The position numbers were made by a program, and so were the translations under genes. The notes below the pieces were generated by a model that made no database searches, was not told where the DNA came from, and saw only the letters and a program-made list of their open reading frames with translations. Positions 26,351 through 35,260 of a stretch of DNA of 64,000 nt are shown piece after piece; within the stretch, counting starts at the first letter, position 1; every line of letters starts with the position of its first letter. The DNA comes from CAZSHX01 sp964606895 (lineage in GTDB: Bacteria; Bacteroidota; Ignavibacteria; Kapaibacteriales; UBA2268), in assembly GCA_964606895.1 (NCBI GenBank), contig CAZSHX010000009.1, forward strand, positions 17,811 through 81,810. The letters are read 5' to 3'.

Positions 26351-26922
26351 CTTTGTACTCCGCTAACTTTAAAAATTTTATATTTGATTAAGTATTGGTC
26401 AGACTCTAAACCGTATCCGGTTATTGTTTCGTTCGGTCGTGTAATTTTAACAAAAGCTGTAGTAAAGAGTTTCTGAGTCTTGTTGTTCCATGAAAGAACA
26501 GAAGTTTCGAGTTTTGTTTTGGAACTGTCTCCTATAACAACTACATTGCCCGTTGCAAGCATATCCTTCGTTCGGTCATCCACTCGTGCACTGTCTGCTG
26601 TAAGAATGCTTACTCTCTTTCCGGAAAGTTTCGACATGAAATCAACCTGAAAACCGCCATCCATAAGAGTTTCATATCTTTGGCTGAACACCCTTGTGCG
26701 TTTTGCATGAAGAATCGCCTTCGTAAATGAAGAATCAATAAAAAACACTTCCACATTCCAACCGGTTTGGTCGGGTTCTATCGTTAGATTGAGTGAATCC
26801 TTATTGTTTTTTTTCACTTCTGCTTTTTCAGTACACGAAGTAAGTATGGAAAACACAAAAATGCTTAAAAAAAAGATGAATTCTAAGCGATTAGGTACTA
26901 TATTTTGAAATTTAGTTTTCAA
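26347..26922 (-). CDS. lptC: LPS export protein LptC, lipoprotein-like
   Basis: A 191-aa protein with an N-terminal hydrophobic segment ending ILTSC, a lipobox, instead of the usual LptC membrane anchor. The body shows the LptC/OstA-like beta-jellyroll pattern: LHAKRTRVFSQ, LTADSARVDDRTKDMLATGN, VVVIGDSSKTKLETSVLSWN and KTQKLFTTAFVKITRPNE. LptC carries LPS across the periplasm between LptBFG and LptA. It lies 3 bp after kdsA, which makes an LPS core sugar, and overlaps tpiA by 4 bp. Confidence 0.88.
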   Translation of the reverse strand: MKTKFQNIVPNRLEFIFFLSIFVFSILTSCTEKAEVKKNNKDSLNLTIEPDQTGWNVEVFFIDSSFTKAILHAKRTRVFSQRYETLMDGGFQVDFMSKLSGKRVSILTADSARVDDRTKDMLATGNVVVIGDSSKTKLETSVLSWNNKTQKLFTTAFVKITRPNETITGYGLESDQYLIKYKIFKVSGVQR

Positions 26923-26925
26923 TTA

Positions 26926-27723
26926 TTACTCACTTGATTTTACTGCATTATTAACTTTAACAATCCCGTCAATAAATCTTTCTACTTTACTGAGTTCAAG
27001 TTGAGTTGCTGAATCAGATAAAGCTCTTGGCGGATGGGGGTGTGTTTCGAAAAACAGACCGTCAATCCCTACAGCAACAGCGGCTCGGGCTAAGGACGAA
27101 ATAAACTCAGGTTTACCTCCGGATTGTTCACCCAAAGATGGTTGCTGAACGGAATGAGTGGCATCATAAACAACGGGACACCCGAATTTCTTCATCTCGA
27201 TTATAGAACGGAAGTCAACAACTAAATCATGATAGCCGAAAAAAGTGCCTCTTTCAGTTAGCCAAACATCATTTTCGCTTACAGCCGATACTTTATCATA
27301 AGCTTTTTTCATATCTTCGGGAGACATGAACTGACCTTTTTTGATATTAACAACTTTGTTGGTTCTTCCTGCCGCCTGTAGAATATCGGTTTGCCTTGAT
27401 AAGAATGCAGGGACCTGCAAGACATCAACATATTCTGCCGCCATCTCGGCATCTTCAACCGAATGAAAATCGGTTATAACAGGAATATTATATTTTTCTC
27501 TTATATCAGCCAGATACTTCAAAGCAAGTCTGTCACCAATTCCGGTGAAAGAATTAAGGCTGGTTCTGTTTGCCTTTTTGTATGATGATTTGAAAACAAG
27601 AGGCAGATTGTATTTACCGCAAACTTCCGTAAGCTTTCCGGCTGTTTCATCAAGCATTTCCCATGACTCTACAACACAGGGTCCGGCAATAATAAATAAA
27701 GAAGAAAATTTCAAATTTTGCAT
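26926..27723 (-). CDS. kdsA: 3-deoxy-8-phosphooctulonate (KDO-8-P) synthase
   Basis: A 265-aa TIM-barrel enzyme that condenses PEP and arabinose-5-phosphate for LPS KDO. Visible blocks: IIAGPCVVES, KSSYKKANRTS, SFTGIGDRLAL, VITDFHSVEDA, QVPAFLSRQTD, NIKKGQFMSPEDM, LTERGTFFGYHDLVVD and YDATHSVQQP. Cys16 in AGPCV marks the metal-dependent class II enzymes (class I has Asn there). It leads the kdsA-lptC-tpiA-pgsA operon. Confidence 0.96.
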   Translation of the reverse strand: MQNLKFSSLFIIAGPCVVESWEMLDETAGKLTEVCGKYNLPLVFKSSYKKANRTSLNSFTGIGDRLALKYLADIREKYNIPVITDFHSVEDAEMAAEYVDVLQVPAFLSRQTDILQAAGRTNKVVNIKKGQFMSPEDMKKAYDKVSAVSENDVWLTERGTFFGYHDLVVDFRSIIEMKKFGCPVVYDATHSVQQPSLGEQSGGKPEFISSLARAAVAVGIDGLFFETHPHPPRALSDSATQLELSKVERFIDGIVKVNNAVKSSE

Positions 27724-27905
27724 TTAATTATACTTTTATTAGTTTTACACTTTACAAAATACTAAAAGACTGAGAAAAAACAAATTTATGTAAAAAATAT
27801 TATTTAATTTTTTATTATTTTTTCAGAAAAAAAACTGTTATCTTTGAAATACTATTTTTGCACCTTGTAGTGCAACAGTATTATATATTATTTAAAGCAG
27901 CATAA

Positions 27906-28649
27906 ATGAGAATAGACGCATTATTAACACCTTTTTTTCCCGAAAAGGAAAATCTGTTTAATGACACAATAGTACTTATGATTGATGTCATGCGGGCAAG
28001 CACTACTGTTTGTTCAGCTATATATAATGGTGCCAGGGAAGTGATTCCAACTGACGGCACAGATAAAGCAATTCAGATTTACAACAACTTGAGTAAAGAA
28101 ATCAGATTTCTCGGTGGTGAAAGAGGCGGAGTGAAACCTTCAGGTTTCGATGCAGGCAATTCACCGTTAGAGTACTCCGAATCCTCAGTCAGAAATAAAA
28201 CTGTTATTCTGACTACTACCAACGGTACAAAAATATTCCAAAAGGCAAAATTGGCTAAAATTCGTATTGTTGCCGGTTTTGTCAATATATCGGCAATTAT
28301 TGAATATCTGAGAAAGAATTTTTTCGGAAAAGATAATGTACCTGATATATTTTTGCTATGTGCAGGTAATGACGGCAGAATATCGTACGAGGATACAATC
28401 TGTGCCGGAGCCTATATTCATGAATTCAACCGGACTTTCAAAGTTAACGACATGACAGATTCAGCTCATTTATCCATGAATCTTTACAATCTGCATGCAA
28501 AGGATTTAAAAGAATTTTTAGGTTCGAGCGAACATGCCCTGAAACTTAAAACTCTCGGTTATTTTGAGGATATCAATTCTTGTCTGACCTTTGATAAATA
28601 TCCGGTTGTTCCCGTTATTTCAGGTAACGGAATCAAAAGAGGAGACTAA
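27906..28649 (+). CDS. comB: 2-phosphosulfolactate phosphatase family protein (ComB)
   Basis: A 247-aa protein matching the ComB family: MIDVMRASTTVCSAIYNGA, FLGGERGGVKPSGFDAGNSPLEY, ILTTTNGTKIF and LLCAGNDGRISYEDTICAGAYI. Archaeal ComB removes phosphate from phosphosulfolactate in coenzyme M synthesis. Bacteria outside that pathway carry the family with unclear substrate, so the name marks the family only. A -7-like TATCTTTG lies at 27839-27846 without a clear -33 box. ftsK follows 79 bp downstream. Confidence 0.87.
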   Translation: MRIDALLTPFFPEKENLFNDTIVLMIDVMRASTTVCSAIYNGAREVIPTDGTDKAIQIYNNLSKEIRFLGGERGGVKPSGFDAGNSPLEYSESSVRNKTVILTTTNGTKIFQKAKLAKIRIVAGFVNISAIIEYLRKNFFGKDNVPDIFLLCAGNDGRISYEDTICAGAYIHEFNRTFKVNDMTDSAHLSMNLYNLHAKDLKEFLGSSEHALKLKTLGYFEDINSCLTFDKYPVVPVISGNGIKRGD

Positions 28650-28728
28650 AGCAAATGATGAACCTTAGAGCAAAGTTAGTTGATAATTGCCAATTCATTC
28701 AAGAATTTTCGAATGGGAGGATATAATT

Positions 28729-31515
28729 ATGCCGTCTGGAAATGATGATGTAATTATCAAAAGAAAAAAAGCTGATGCAGTCATTGCAAAAGCCGAAAAG
28801 ACAAAAGCTGAAGAAAAAAGCAGTAAAAAACCTCAAAAGAAAGTTGATTTTTCAAAGCAATTTGAAAGAAATGTCAGAATTTTTGCGGTTTTGCTTTTTC
28901 TTATTTCTATTCTTGTTCTGGCTTCAATAGTTTCTTACACTGCTAAAGACGAACCCAGCACAGAGATTTCATTCGGAGACCTGTTCGGACTTCTTCGCGG
29001 AAATGATGCTATTATTTTGAAGGCTCAAGCTACCCATAACTGGCTCGGATTGGTTGGAGCAGTAGTTTCCAACCTGCTGATTAACTTCACAATCGGCTTT
29101 TGGATTATATATTTACCTTTTTTTCTGGGATTATGGGCTTTCAGTCTGTATAAAAATTTTAAAATATCTGTAAAAGTTCTGAAGATGTCTCTCTTTGTTT
29201 CAATACTTGCTTTCCTGCTTTCAGGAACAGTTGGCACATTGACAAAGATCAGCTGGTTTTCATCCATTAGCAAAGAATGGGTAGGTGTTTCAGGATTTTT
29301 TCTTTCTTCTGTCACTTCCAATTTAATTGGTGCATTTGGCTCTTTTCTTGTTTTCCTGACTATGATATCTCTGACATTAGTATTAGGATTCAAGCTAAGT
29401 CCTGAAGCAATTTACAAAAAATCAGCCGAATGGATAAAAGACCAATATCAGAAGATTATATCATTTAATCTATTTACAAAACGAGAAAAACCTACTCCTA
29501 ATGTTCCCTTGAATGATAATGAATCGCAAACTGTAAGCAATCAGGAAGCGGAAGATTCTGTTGAACCTGCAAGAATCATTAGAAGAAACATTAATTATCA
29601 GATTAATAAACCTGATAATTCATCCGATATGGTACACCCTTTCCTGGGAAAAAATGTTGTGCCTTCTGCTTCAGATGATTATATTGATAATGAAGAACCA
29701 TTTATTGAAGATGAGCAAGCCCCTCTCAAAAAAAAGGACTTTAATATTTCTATAAATCCGATCAAATCTGAACCTAAAACAATAGAGGATATAGAGGATG
29801 GTCAACCAAAACGAACCCATTTCAATAAAGACTACCTGAAAATTTCAGAAGATGAAATTTCAATGGAAGAAGCTTCACTTGCAAATGATATTGAATCAGA
29901 AGATGAAATAATTTTTGATGAAGAAAATGAAAATGAACTTCTGCCCAACTCAAAAAAACCATTAGTGGTAACACTTCAGGAAAAACCCTATGAAGAACCT
30001 GTACCCGAAAATGTATTAAGCACATGGATTCATGACCAGGAAATTGATTACCGTCCTCCGGGGCTCAATCTGCTGATTGATGACGGCGAGCAGATAATGG
30101 TTGATGAAGATGAACTGAAATCCAATGCCAAAATATTACAGGAAAAGCTTGAAACATTTAAGATTTTCATCGAGAATATGAGCGTTACTCCCGGTCCGGT
30201 AGTTACACAATATGAATTTGTTCCTGCGGCTGGAATTAAAATCAGCAGGATAGAAAGTCTTTCTGACGATATTGCTATGGCTCTTAAAGCTCCGGGCATT
30301 AGAATTATAGCACCTGTTCCGGGAAAGGGAACGGTAGGTATTGAAATTCCAAACAGGAATCCTGTTCTCGTTCGTTTTGGAAGTGTCATCAAATCACCAA
30401 GATTCAATAATTCGAATTTCAGACTGCCGATTGTTCTTGGTAAAACAATTTCGGGTGAAGTTTATGCAACTGACCTTACAAAAATGCCTCACCTTCTTAT
30501 AGCAGGGGCAACAGGCAAAGGTAAGAGCGTCGGAATTAATACAATCATCGCATCGCTTATTTATAAGATACATCCCAAGAATTTAAAATTTGTTATAATT
30601 GACCCGAAGAAAGTAGAACTAAGACAATATTCAGCTTTGGAAAAACATTTCCTTGCTGTTTCGCCTGAAGTTAACAGCACAATCATTACAGATCCCCAAG
30701 ATGCTATTGTTGCCCTTAAAGCAGTATGTGCCGAGATGGATCTTCGATATGGAATACTTGCAAGTGCCGGTCAGAGAAACATTTTCGATTACAACAAAAA
30801 AGTTGCCGAAGGCGGTTACAAAAATGCTAAAGATATTATGCACCGTCAGCTTCCATTTATAGTTGTGGTAATTGATGAGTTGGCAGATTTGATGATGACA
30901 GCCTCGAAAGAAGTTGAGGCTCCGATTATCCGCATTGCACAGCTTGCAAGGGCGGTCGGGATTCATTTGGTCGTTGCTACCCAAAGACCTTCGGTGGACG
31001 TTATCACAGGCATTATAAAGGCTAATTTCCCTGCCCGTATTTCTTACAAGGTTGCATCAAAAGTTGATTCCCGAACAATTCTGGACGGGATGGGTGCGGA
31101 ACAGCTTCTCGGAAACGGTGATTTGCTTTTCATGGGCGGCGGAACACCTGAAGCAATCAGGATTCAAAACTCTTTCATAAGTACCGAGGAAGTTGAAAAT
31201 ATCTGTGAATTCATCGGTAAGCAAAAAGGTTATTCTCAGCCTTATATGTTACCAAGCCTGAATGATGGTCCTACAAATAACGCAGGTATTTCAAAAGAAG
31301 ACCGCGACCCTTTGTTCGAAGAATCAGCAAGGATTGTTATTCGTCACCAGCAGGCTTCGGTTTCTCTCATTCAGCGTAGGATGAAAGTCGGATATGCCCG
31401 TGCAGGCAGAATTGTTGATGAACTGGAAGCCGCCGGAGTTATCGGTCCTTATGACGGCAGTAAAGCCCGCTCTGTACTTTTGGAATCTGAAATGGAACTC
31501 GAAGCAATTCTCTAA
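28729..31515 (+). CDS. ftsK: DNA translocase FtsK/SpoIIIE
   Basis: The start at 28729 is chosen because GGGAGG (28715-28720) sits 8 bases before it; a longer frame begins at 28687 but contains this ribosome site. The 928-aa protein has a lysine-rich N-terminus, about four membrane helices (to roughly residue 220), an acidic low-complexity linker, and the motor: Walker A GATGKGKS at 593-600, Walker B VVIDELADLM near 713-722. The C-terminal gamma winged-helix domain (HQQASVSLIQRRMKVGYARA) reads KOPS-type sequences. It pumps chromosome ends through the division septum. Length is normal for Bacteroidota FtsK. Confidence 0.97.
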   Translation: MPSGNDDVIIKRKKADAVIAKAEKTKAEEKSSKKPQKKVDFSKQFERNVRIFAVLLFLISILVLASIVSYTAKDEPSTEISFGDLFGLLRGNDAIILKAQATHNWLGLVGAVVSNLLINFTIGFWIIYLPFFLGLWAFSLYKNFKISVKVLKMSLFVSILAFLLSGTVGTLTKISWFSSISKEWVGVSGFFLSSVTSNLIGAFGSFLVFLTMISLTLVLGFKLSPEAIYKKSAEWIKDQYQKIISFNLFTKREKPTPNVPLNDNESQTVSNQEAEDSVEPARIIRRNINYQINKPDNSSDMVHPFLGKNVVPSASDDYIDNEEPFIEDEQAPLKKKDFNISINPIKSEPKTIEDIEDGQPKRTHFNKDYLKISEDEISMEEASLANDIESEDEIIFDEENENELLPNSKKPLVVTLQEKPYEEPVPENVLSTWIHDQEIDYRPPGLNLLIDDGEQIMVDEDELKSNAKILQEKLETFKIFIENMSVTPGPVVTQYEFVPAAGIKISRIESLSDDIAMALKAPGIRIIAPVPGKGTVGIEIPNRNPVLVRFGSVIKSPRFNNSNFRLPIVLGKTISGEVYATDLTKMPHLLIAGATGKGKSVGINTIIASLIYKIHPKNLKFVIIDPKKVELRQYSALEKHFLAVSPEVNSTIITDPQDAIVALKAVCAEMDLRYGILASAGQRNIFDYNKKVAEGGYKNAKDIMHRQLPFIVVVIDELADLMMTASKEVEAPIIRIAQLARAVGIHLVVATQRPSVDVITGIIKANFPARISYKVASKVDSRTILDGMGAEQLLGNGDLLFMGGGTPEAIRIQNSFISTEEVENICEFIGKQKGYSQPYMLPSLNDGPTNNAGISKEDRDPLFEESARIVIRHQQASVSLIQRRMKVGYARAGRIVDELEAAGVIGPYDGSKARSVLLESEMELEAIL

Positions 31516-31516
31516 A

Positions 31517-32779
31517 TCAGCACAACTCAGTCTTGACTCTTTTAATATTTGCACCGAGAGCCTGAAGACGGTTTTCAATACTTTCATATCCACGGTCTAT
31601 ATGGTAAACTCTGAGTACTTCTGTTTTTCCTTCGGTGACAAGAGCAGAAAGCACCAAGGAAGCACTTGCTCTCAAATCGGAAGACATTACAATTGCTCCT
31701 GATAGCCGTTTCCCGCCGTTTACAACAGCAGTATTGTCCGAGGCATGAATATCAGCTCCAAGTCTTTGGAGTTCGGGAACATGCTTAAAACGGTCGGTAT
31801 AAATTGTATCTGAAATCCTCGAAGCACCATCTGCAAGCATCATGTATGACATCCATTGTGCCTGCACGTCCGTCGGGAATCCGGGATAAATCGAAGTTGT
31901 AATATCCACGGGTTTAGGTGCATTCTGCATTTCAAGAAATATTTTATCGCAGTTAACATCAATTGTGCAACCTGATTCTTCAAGTTTGGACAGAACGGCA
32001 GATAAATGATAGGGATTTGTACCTTCGAGCTCAATTTTCCCTTGAGTCATAGCAACTGCAATTAAATATGTTGCGGCTTCTATTCTGTCAGGAATTGTTT
32101 CTTCGTCAACGGGATGCAAATTGTCAACTCCTTCGATTTCGAGGGTGGAAGTTCCAATACCGTCAATTTTTGCACCCATTTTAACTAACATTCTTGCAAG
32201 AGCAGTTATTTCAGGTTCGATTGCTGAGTTAGTGAGTAATGATGTTCCTTTGGCAAGTGTAGCCGCCATCATCACATTACCTGTTGCTCCGACACTTGAA
32301 ATGTCGAAATGGAATTTTGCTCCGTGAAGTTTTTCGGCTTTTGCTATAACATAACCGCCATCCAACTGTATTTCAGCCCCGAGTTTTTCAAGTCCCTTTA
32401 AGTGAAGATCAACCGGACGCGGACCCCAAGCACAACCTCCGGGAAGAGAAACCTTTGCATAACCGTATCTTGAAATCAGAGGACCAAGGACATAAAATGA
32501 TGCTCTCATTTTTTTGACATGTTCATAGGGAGCTTCGTAACTTGTTATATTTGAAGAGTCAACAAAAAGTTCGTTTCCGTTTAATTCGCAAAAAACCCCC
32601 ATCGAACCGAGTAATCGGGAAAATGTCCAGACATCTCTTAGATTTGGTGTGTTGTATAGATGATAAATGCCGGGAGCCAGCAGAGTTGCGGGCATAAGTG
32701 CCAAAGAGCCATTCTTTGCACCAGATATTTTAAGTCTTCCGACTAACCTGTTTCCACCTTCAATTATAAATTTGTCCAT
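31517..32779 (-). CDS. murA: UDP-N-acetylglucosamine 1-carboxyvinyltransferase
   Basis: First committed enzyme of peptidoglycan precursor synthesis. Starting at 32779 gives MDKFIIEGGNRL, the usual MurA N-terminus; a start at 32791 adds four residues. SGAKNGSLALMPATLL carries the PEP-contacting Lys/Asn, and GGCAWGPRPVD carries the active-site Cys at residue 116 (115 in E. coli), so fosfomycin sensitivity is expected. PGFPTDVQAQ is also present. It converges on ftsK, one base between the stops. A -7-like TATTTTTG lies upstream (32833-32826). Confidence 0.97.
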   Translation of the reverse strand: MDKFIIEGGNRLVGRLKISGAKNGSLALMPATLLAPGIYHLYNTPNLRDVWTFSRLLGSMGVFCELNGNELFVDSSNITSYEAPYEHVKKMRASFYVLGPLISRYGYAKVSLPGGCAWGPRPVDLHLKGLEKLGAEIQLDGGYVIAKAEKLHGAKFHFDISSVGATGNVMMAATLAKGTSLLTNSAIEPEITALARMLVKMGAKIDGIGTSTLEIEGVDNLHPVDEETIPDRIEAATYLIAVAMTQGKIELEGTNPYHLSAVLSKLEESGCTIDVNCDKIFLEMQNAPKPVDITTSIYPGFPTDVQAQWMSYMMLADGASRISDTIYTDRFKHVPELQRLGADIHASDNTAVVNGGKRLSGAIVMSSDLRASASLVLSALVTEGKTEVLRVYHIDRGYESIENRLQALGANIKRVKTELC

Positions 32780-33047
32780 TGTCTCATTCAAATTAGATTA
32801 TTAATCAAACACAGTTTGCAAGGCACAAAAATAAGACATTTTAGGGAAAAAATTGATGGATATTTATTAGAAACAAAATAGACAGTAAATATAACAGTAC
32901 AATCGAAAATGTATTCGAAATCCTGAAATTTCAAATTTGTTATACGATTCAAATTAGTTAGCTAATCCGAAGTCTTATTTCAAAGAAAATAATAGAATGA
33001 AAGAATGATACTCTAATATTACCTTCTTAGAAATAAGCCCGGAAATT

Positions 33048-33506
33048 CTAGATCAAAATCGAACGTATAAAACTGTTCGGTTTGTTGTCGTTACTTTCTA
33101 AAATAGACTCAAGACTATTTTTATCCAGATAGCTTTCACCGCGATTTATTGCAAGAATCGCATCTATGACTTCATTAATGCTAACTGATTTGGTTAAATA
33201 ACCGGATGCACCGAGTTCCATAGATTTCTTGATTATCCAGCTTTCCGAATGACCCGACAGAACAAGAATTTTAATATCCTTATTCATTTTATTGAGCTTC
33301 TCCATCACCTGAATGCCATCAACAAATGGAAGTGATATATCGAGTAATATCAGATCAATTTCTTTTTCATCTATTGACTTAAGAACTTCAGCACCATCAC
33401 TAACAACGCCAACAACTTCGATCATTTCTGAGCTACTCAGCATCCTTGCCAGTAATTTTGCTGTGACACTATGGTCCTCTGCTACCAGAACCTTCAATTT
33501 CTTCAT
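33048..33506 (-). CDS. Single-domain response regulator (receiver only)
   Basis: A 152-aa protein with one receiver domain: acidic pair VLVAEDHSVTAK, phospho-Asp in DLILLDISLPFVDG (about residue 56), Ser/Thr switch in LVLSGHSE and Lys in GYLTKSVSI. The sequence is like the receiver half of NarL/FixJ regulators, but it stops about 30 residues after the receiver without a DNA-binding helix-turn-helix, and downstream frames do not obviously continue one. No histidine kinase is adjacent. It may be a phospho-relay or protein-binding output, or a truncated NarL-type regulator. Three CTACGTAG-like sites lie upstream (33632-33678). Confidence 0.9.
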   Translation of the reverse strand: MKKLKVLVAEDHSVTAKLLARMLSSSEMIEVVGVVSDGAEVLKSIDEKEIDLILLDISLPFVDGIQVMEKLNKMNKDIKILVLSGHSESWIIKKSMELGASGYLTKSVSINEVIDAILAINRGESYLDKNSLESILESNDNKPNSFIRSILI

Positions 33507-33631
33507 TTGGTACCTGCTTTTTTCATTCTTACAGATTGTTTTAGAATTAGTTAATTATTATCTAATGCAAACTTAACAAATAAATCAATAGGTTAAAGTA
33601 CCAAAAAACACTTATTTTGTAAAAATACAAG

Positions 33632-33678
33632 ATTCTACGTAGATGCTCTAAGTAATTCTACGTAGTCACATTACGTAG
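33632..33678. promoter_or_regulatory. Cluster of three TACGTAG sites upstream of the response regulator
   Basis: ATTCTACGTAGA (33632-33643), ATTCTACGTAGT (33655-33666) and TTACGTAG (33671-33678). The first contains a perfect palindrome TCTACGTAGA. Centre spacings are 23 and 13 bp. They lie 126-172 bp upstream of the receiver gene and look like tandem regulator sites. Confidence 0.5.
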
Positions 33679-33788
33679 TTTTTGGTATAAAAATACTTTA
33701 GTTTTCAAAATTTTCAAATCGGTTGGAAATTCCCGAAAGGTTCATGGAGAATTTCTTAAAATTTTGCAATTGATAGATTTCAATATTA

Positions 33789-35000
33789 TCACAAATTTTT
33801 TGCGGCTAAAAATCCTGTTGAAAATGCCGCCTGCAAATTATACCCACCGGTATCTCCGTCAATATCCAGAACTTCTCCTGCAAAATAAAGGTTTTTGACC
33901 AATTTGGATTCCATTGTTTTGGGGGATACTTCTTTCAGGCTTACTCCGCCGCTTGTAACCATAGCAATATTATAATCCCCTGTTCTTTCGACAGTAATTG
34001 GAAATTCGCAAAACAAATCAACCAGTCTGTTTCTCATAGTTTTATTTATCCCTGCAAGATGTGAGTTCTCATCAAGATTGATTTCTGACAATACAAGCTT
34101 AATAAGGCTCTCGGGTAATTCAAATCTTTTCAGAAATTTCTTCACAGAAAGTTTTCCTTCTTCAATCGCTGTTTCATTAAGAAATTTTCTGAACTCATCT
34201 GTGTACTGCTTAACCAAATTGATTTTTAAAATGTCATTTGGTTCAATATCTCTTGAAAAATCAAGAATTCCAGGTCCGGACAGTCCCCAGTGAGTGAATC
34301 CGATATCACCGGTATGTTCCTTAATCTTACGATTATCACGAAAAAGACTGATTTTGATATTTTCAAACGATACACCGGATATTTCAGAAAAACTGTAATT
34401 TTTGATATAGACAGGAGTCAGTGCCGGTTTGGGTTTAACAAGCGAATGTCCAAGTGCTTTTGCAAATAGGTAGCCATCACCTGTGGAGCCTGTTGTCGGA
34501 TAGGATTTACCTCCTGTTGCAATTACGAGTTTGGAACAAAAGTAAGTTTCCAAATTTGTTTGAACAACAAATCTTTCTTCAGATTTTTCAATTTTTTTTA
34601 CAAATTCATTGTAATGAATATCAATTCTCTTTTTTTTACAGTCACTTAACAGGATTGCTAATACATCACCTGAATTTTCCGAAGCAGGAAAAACCTTTCC
34701 GTTTTTATTAATAATAACGTTGATGCCTTGTTCATTTAAATATGCGATTAAATCATTGTTTGTAAACTCCTTCAAGGCAGGAATCATGAAGCGGTGGTTA
34801 TCGCCATAGTGCCGGAAAAAGTCACCAATGCTTCCGCTTTGGGTGATATTACATCTTCCTGAACCTGACATCAGAACTTTCTTTCCGGCACTTCTGTTCT
34901 TTTCAAGAATGAGAACTTTTCTTCCTGACTTTACATTTGCGGCAGTAAAAAGTCCGGCTGGTCCGGCTCCAATAATTATTACATCAAATTCTCTGCTCAT
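33789..35000 (-). CDS. NAD(P)/FAD-dependent oxidoreductase, YhiN/HI0933 family
   Basis: A 403-aa flavoprotein. The FAD-binding dinucleotide fold opens VIIIGAGPAGLFTA (residues 8-20); KKVLMSGSGRCNIT is the family signature, VIATGGKSYPTTGSTGDGY is the second conserved block, and the C-terminus GEVLDIDGDTGGYNLQAAFSTG closes the FAD site. The family is widespread and its substrate is not settled. It is separated from the receiver gene by 282 bp and has no clear operon partner. Confidence 0.93.
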   Translation of the reverse strand: MSREFDVIIIGAGPAGLFTAANVKSGRKVLILEKNRSAGKKVLMSGSGRCNITQSGSIGDFFRHYGDNHRFMIPALKEFTNNDLIAYLNEQGINVIINKNGKVFPASENSGDVLAILLSDCKKKRIDIHYNEFVKKIEKSEERFVVQTNLETYFCSKLVIATGGKSYPTTGSTGDGYLFAKALGHSLVKPKPALTPVYIKNYSFSEISGVSFENIKISLFRDNRKIKEHTGDIGFTHWGLSGPGILDFSRDIEPNDILKINLVKQYTDEFRKFLNETAIEEGKLSVKKFLKRFELPESLIKLVLSEINLDENSHLAGINKTMRNRLVDLFCEFPITVERTGDYNIAMVTSGGVSLKEVSPKTMESKLVKNLYFAGEVLDIDGDTGGYNLQAAFSTGFLAAKNL

Positions 35001-35128
35001 TTTCTTTCTTGAAAAAATATAAGTTCAACAATCGGCAAAATTAAGAAAATTATCATCATCTTATTGAATTTTTTCGATTTCAATTTTAAGATAGTTCGAA
35101 TAAAAGTTTAATTGATTAAAAATCAAAA

Positions 35129-35155
35129 AGACTGAAACTATCAGATTTCAAGTCT
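35129..35155 (-). terminator. Probable terminator of the thiamin-type TonB receptor
   Basis: A stem of AGACTGAAA (35129-35137) with TTTCAAGTCT (35146-35155, one bulged base) is followed on the minus strand by a TTTTTGATTTTT tract, about 106 nt after the stop codon. Confidence 0.55.
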
Positions 35156-35260
35156 AATTATGTAATATTACTCATATTTTCGTTTTTGATAGAAAATCGC
35201 TGATTAAAAGTCAGTAGAAACGCAAGAGGGTACGCCACGATTCTATCTTGTTTGATGGAC

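Noticed and set aside
28687..28728. Longer N-terminus of FtsK
   Set aside because: The stretch contains the GGGAGG ribosome site that best serves the start at 28729.
35001..35260. tRNA or small RNA in the gap upstream of YhiN
   Set aside because: No cloverleaf or T-loop GTTCRA-type sequence in a fitting context; only the terminator-like hairpin at 35129-35155 was supported.
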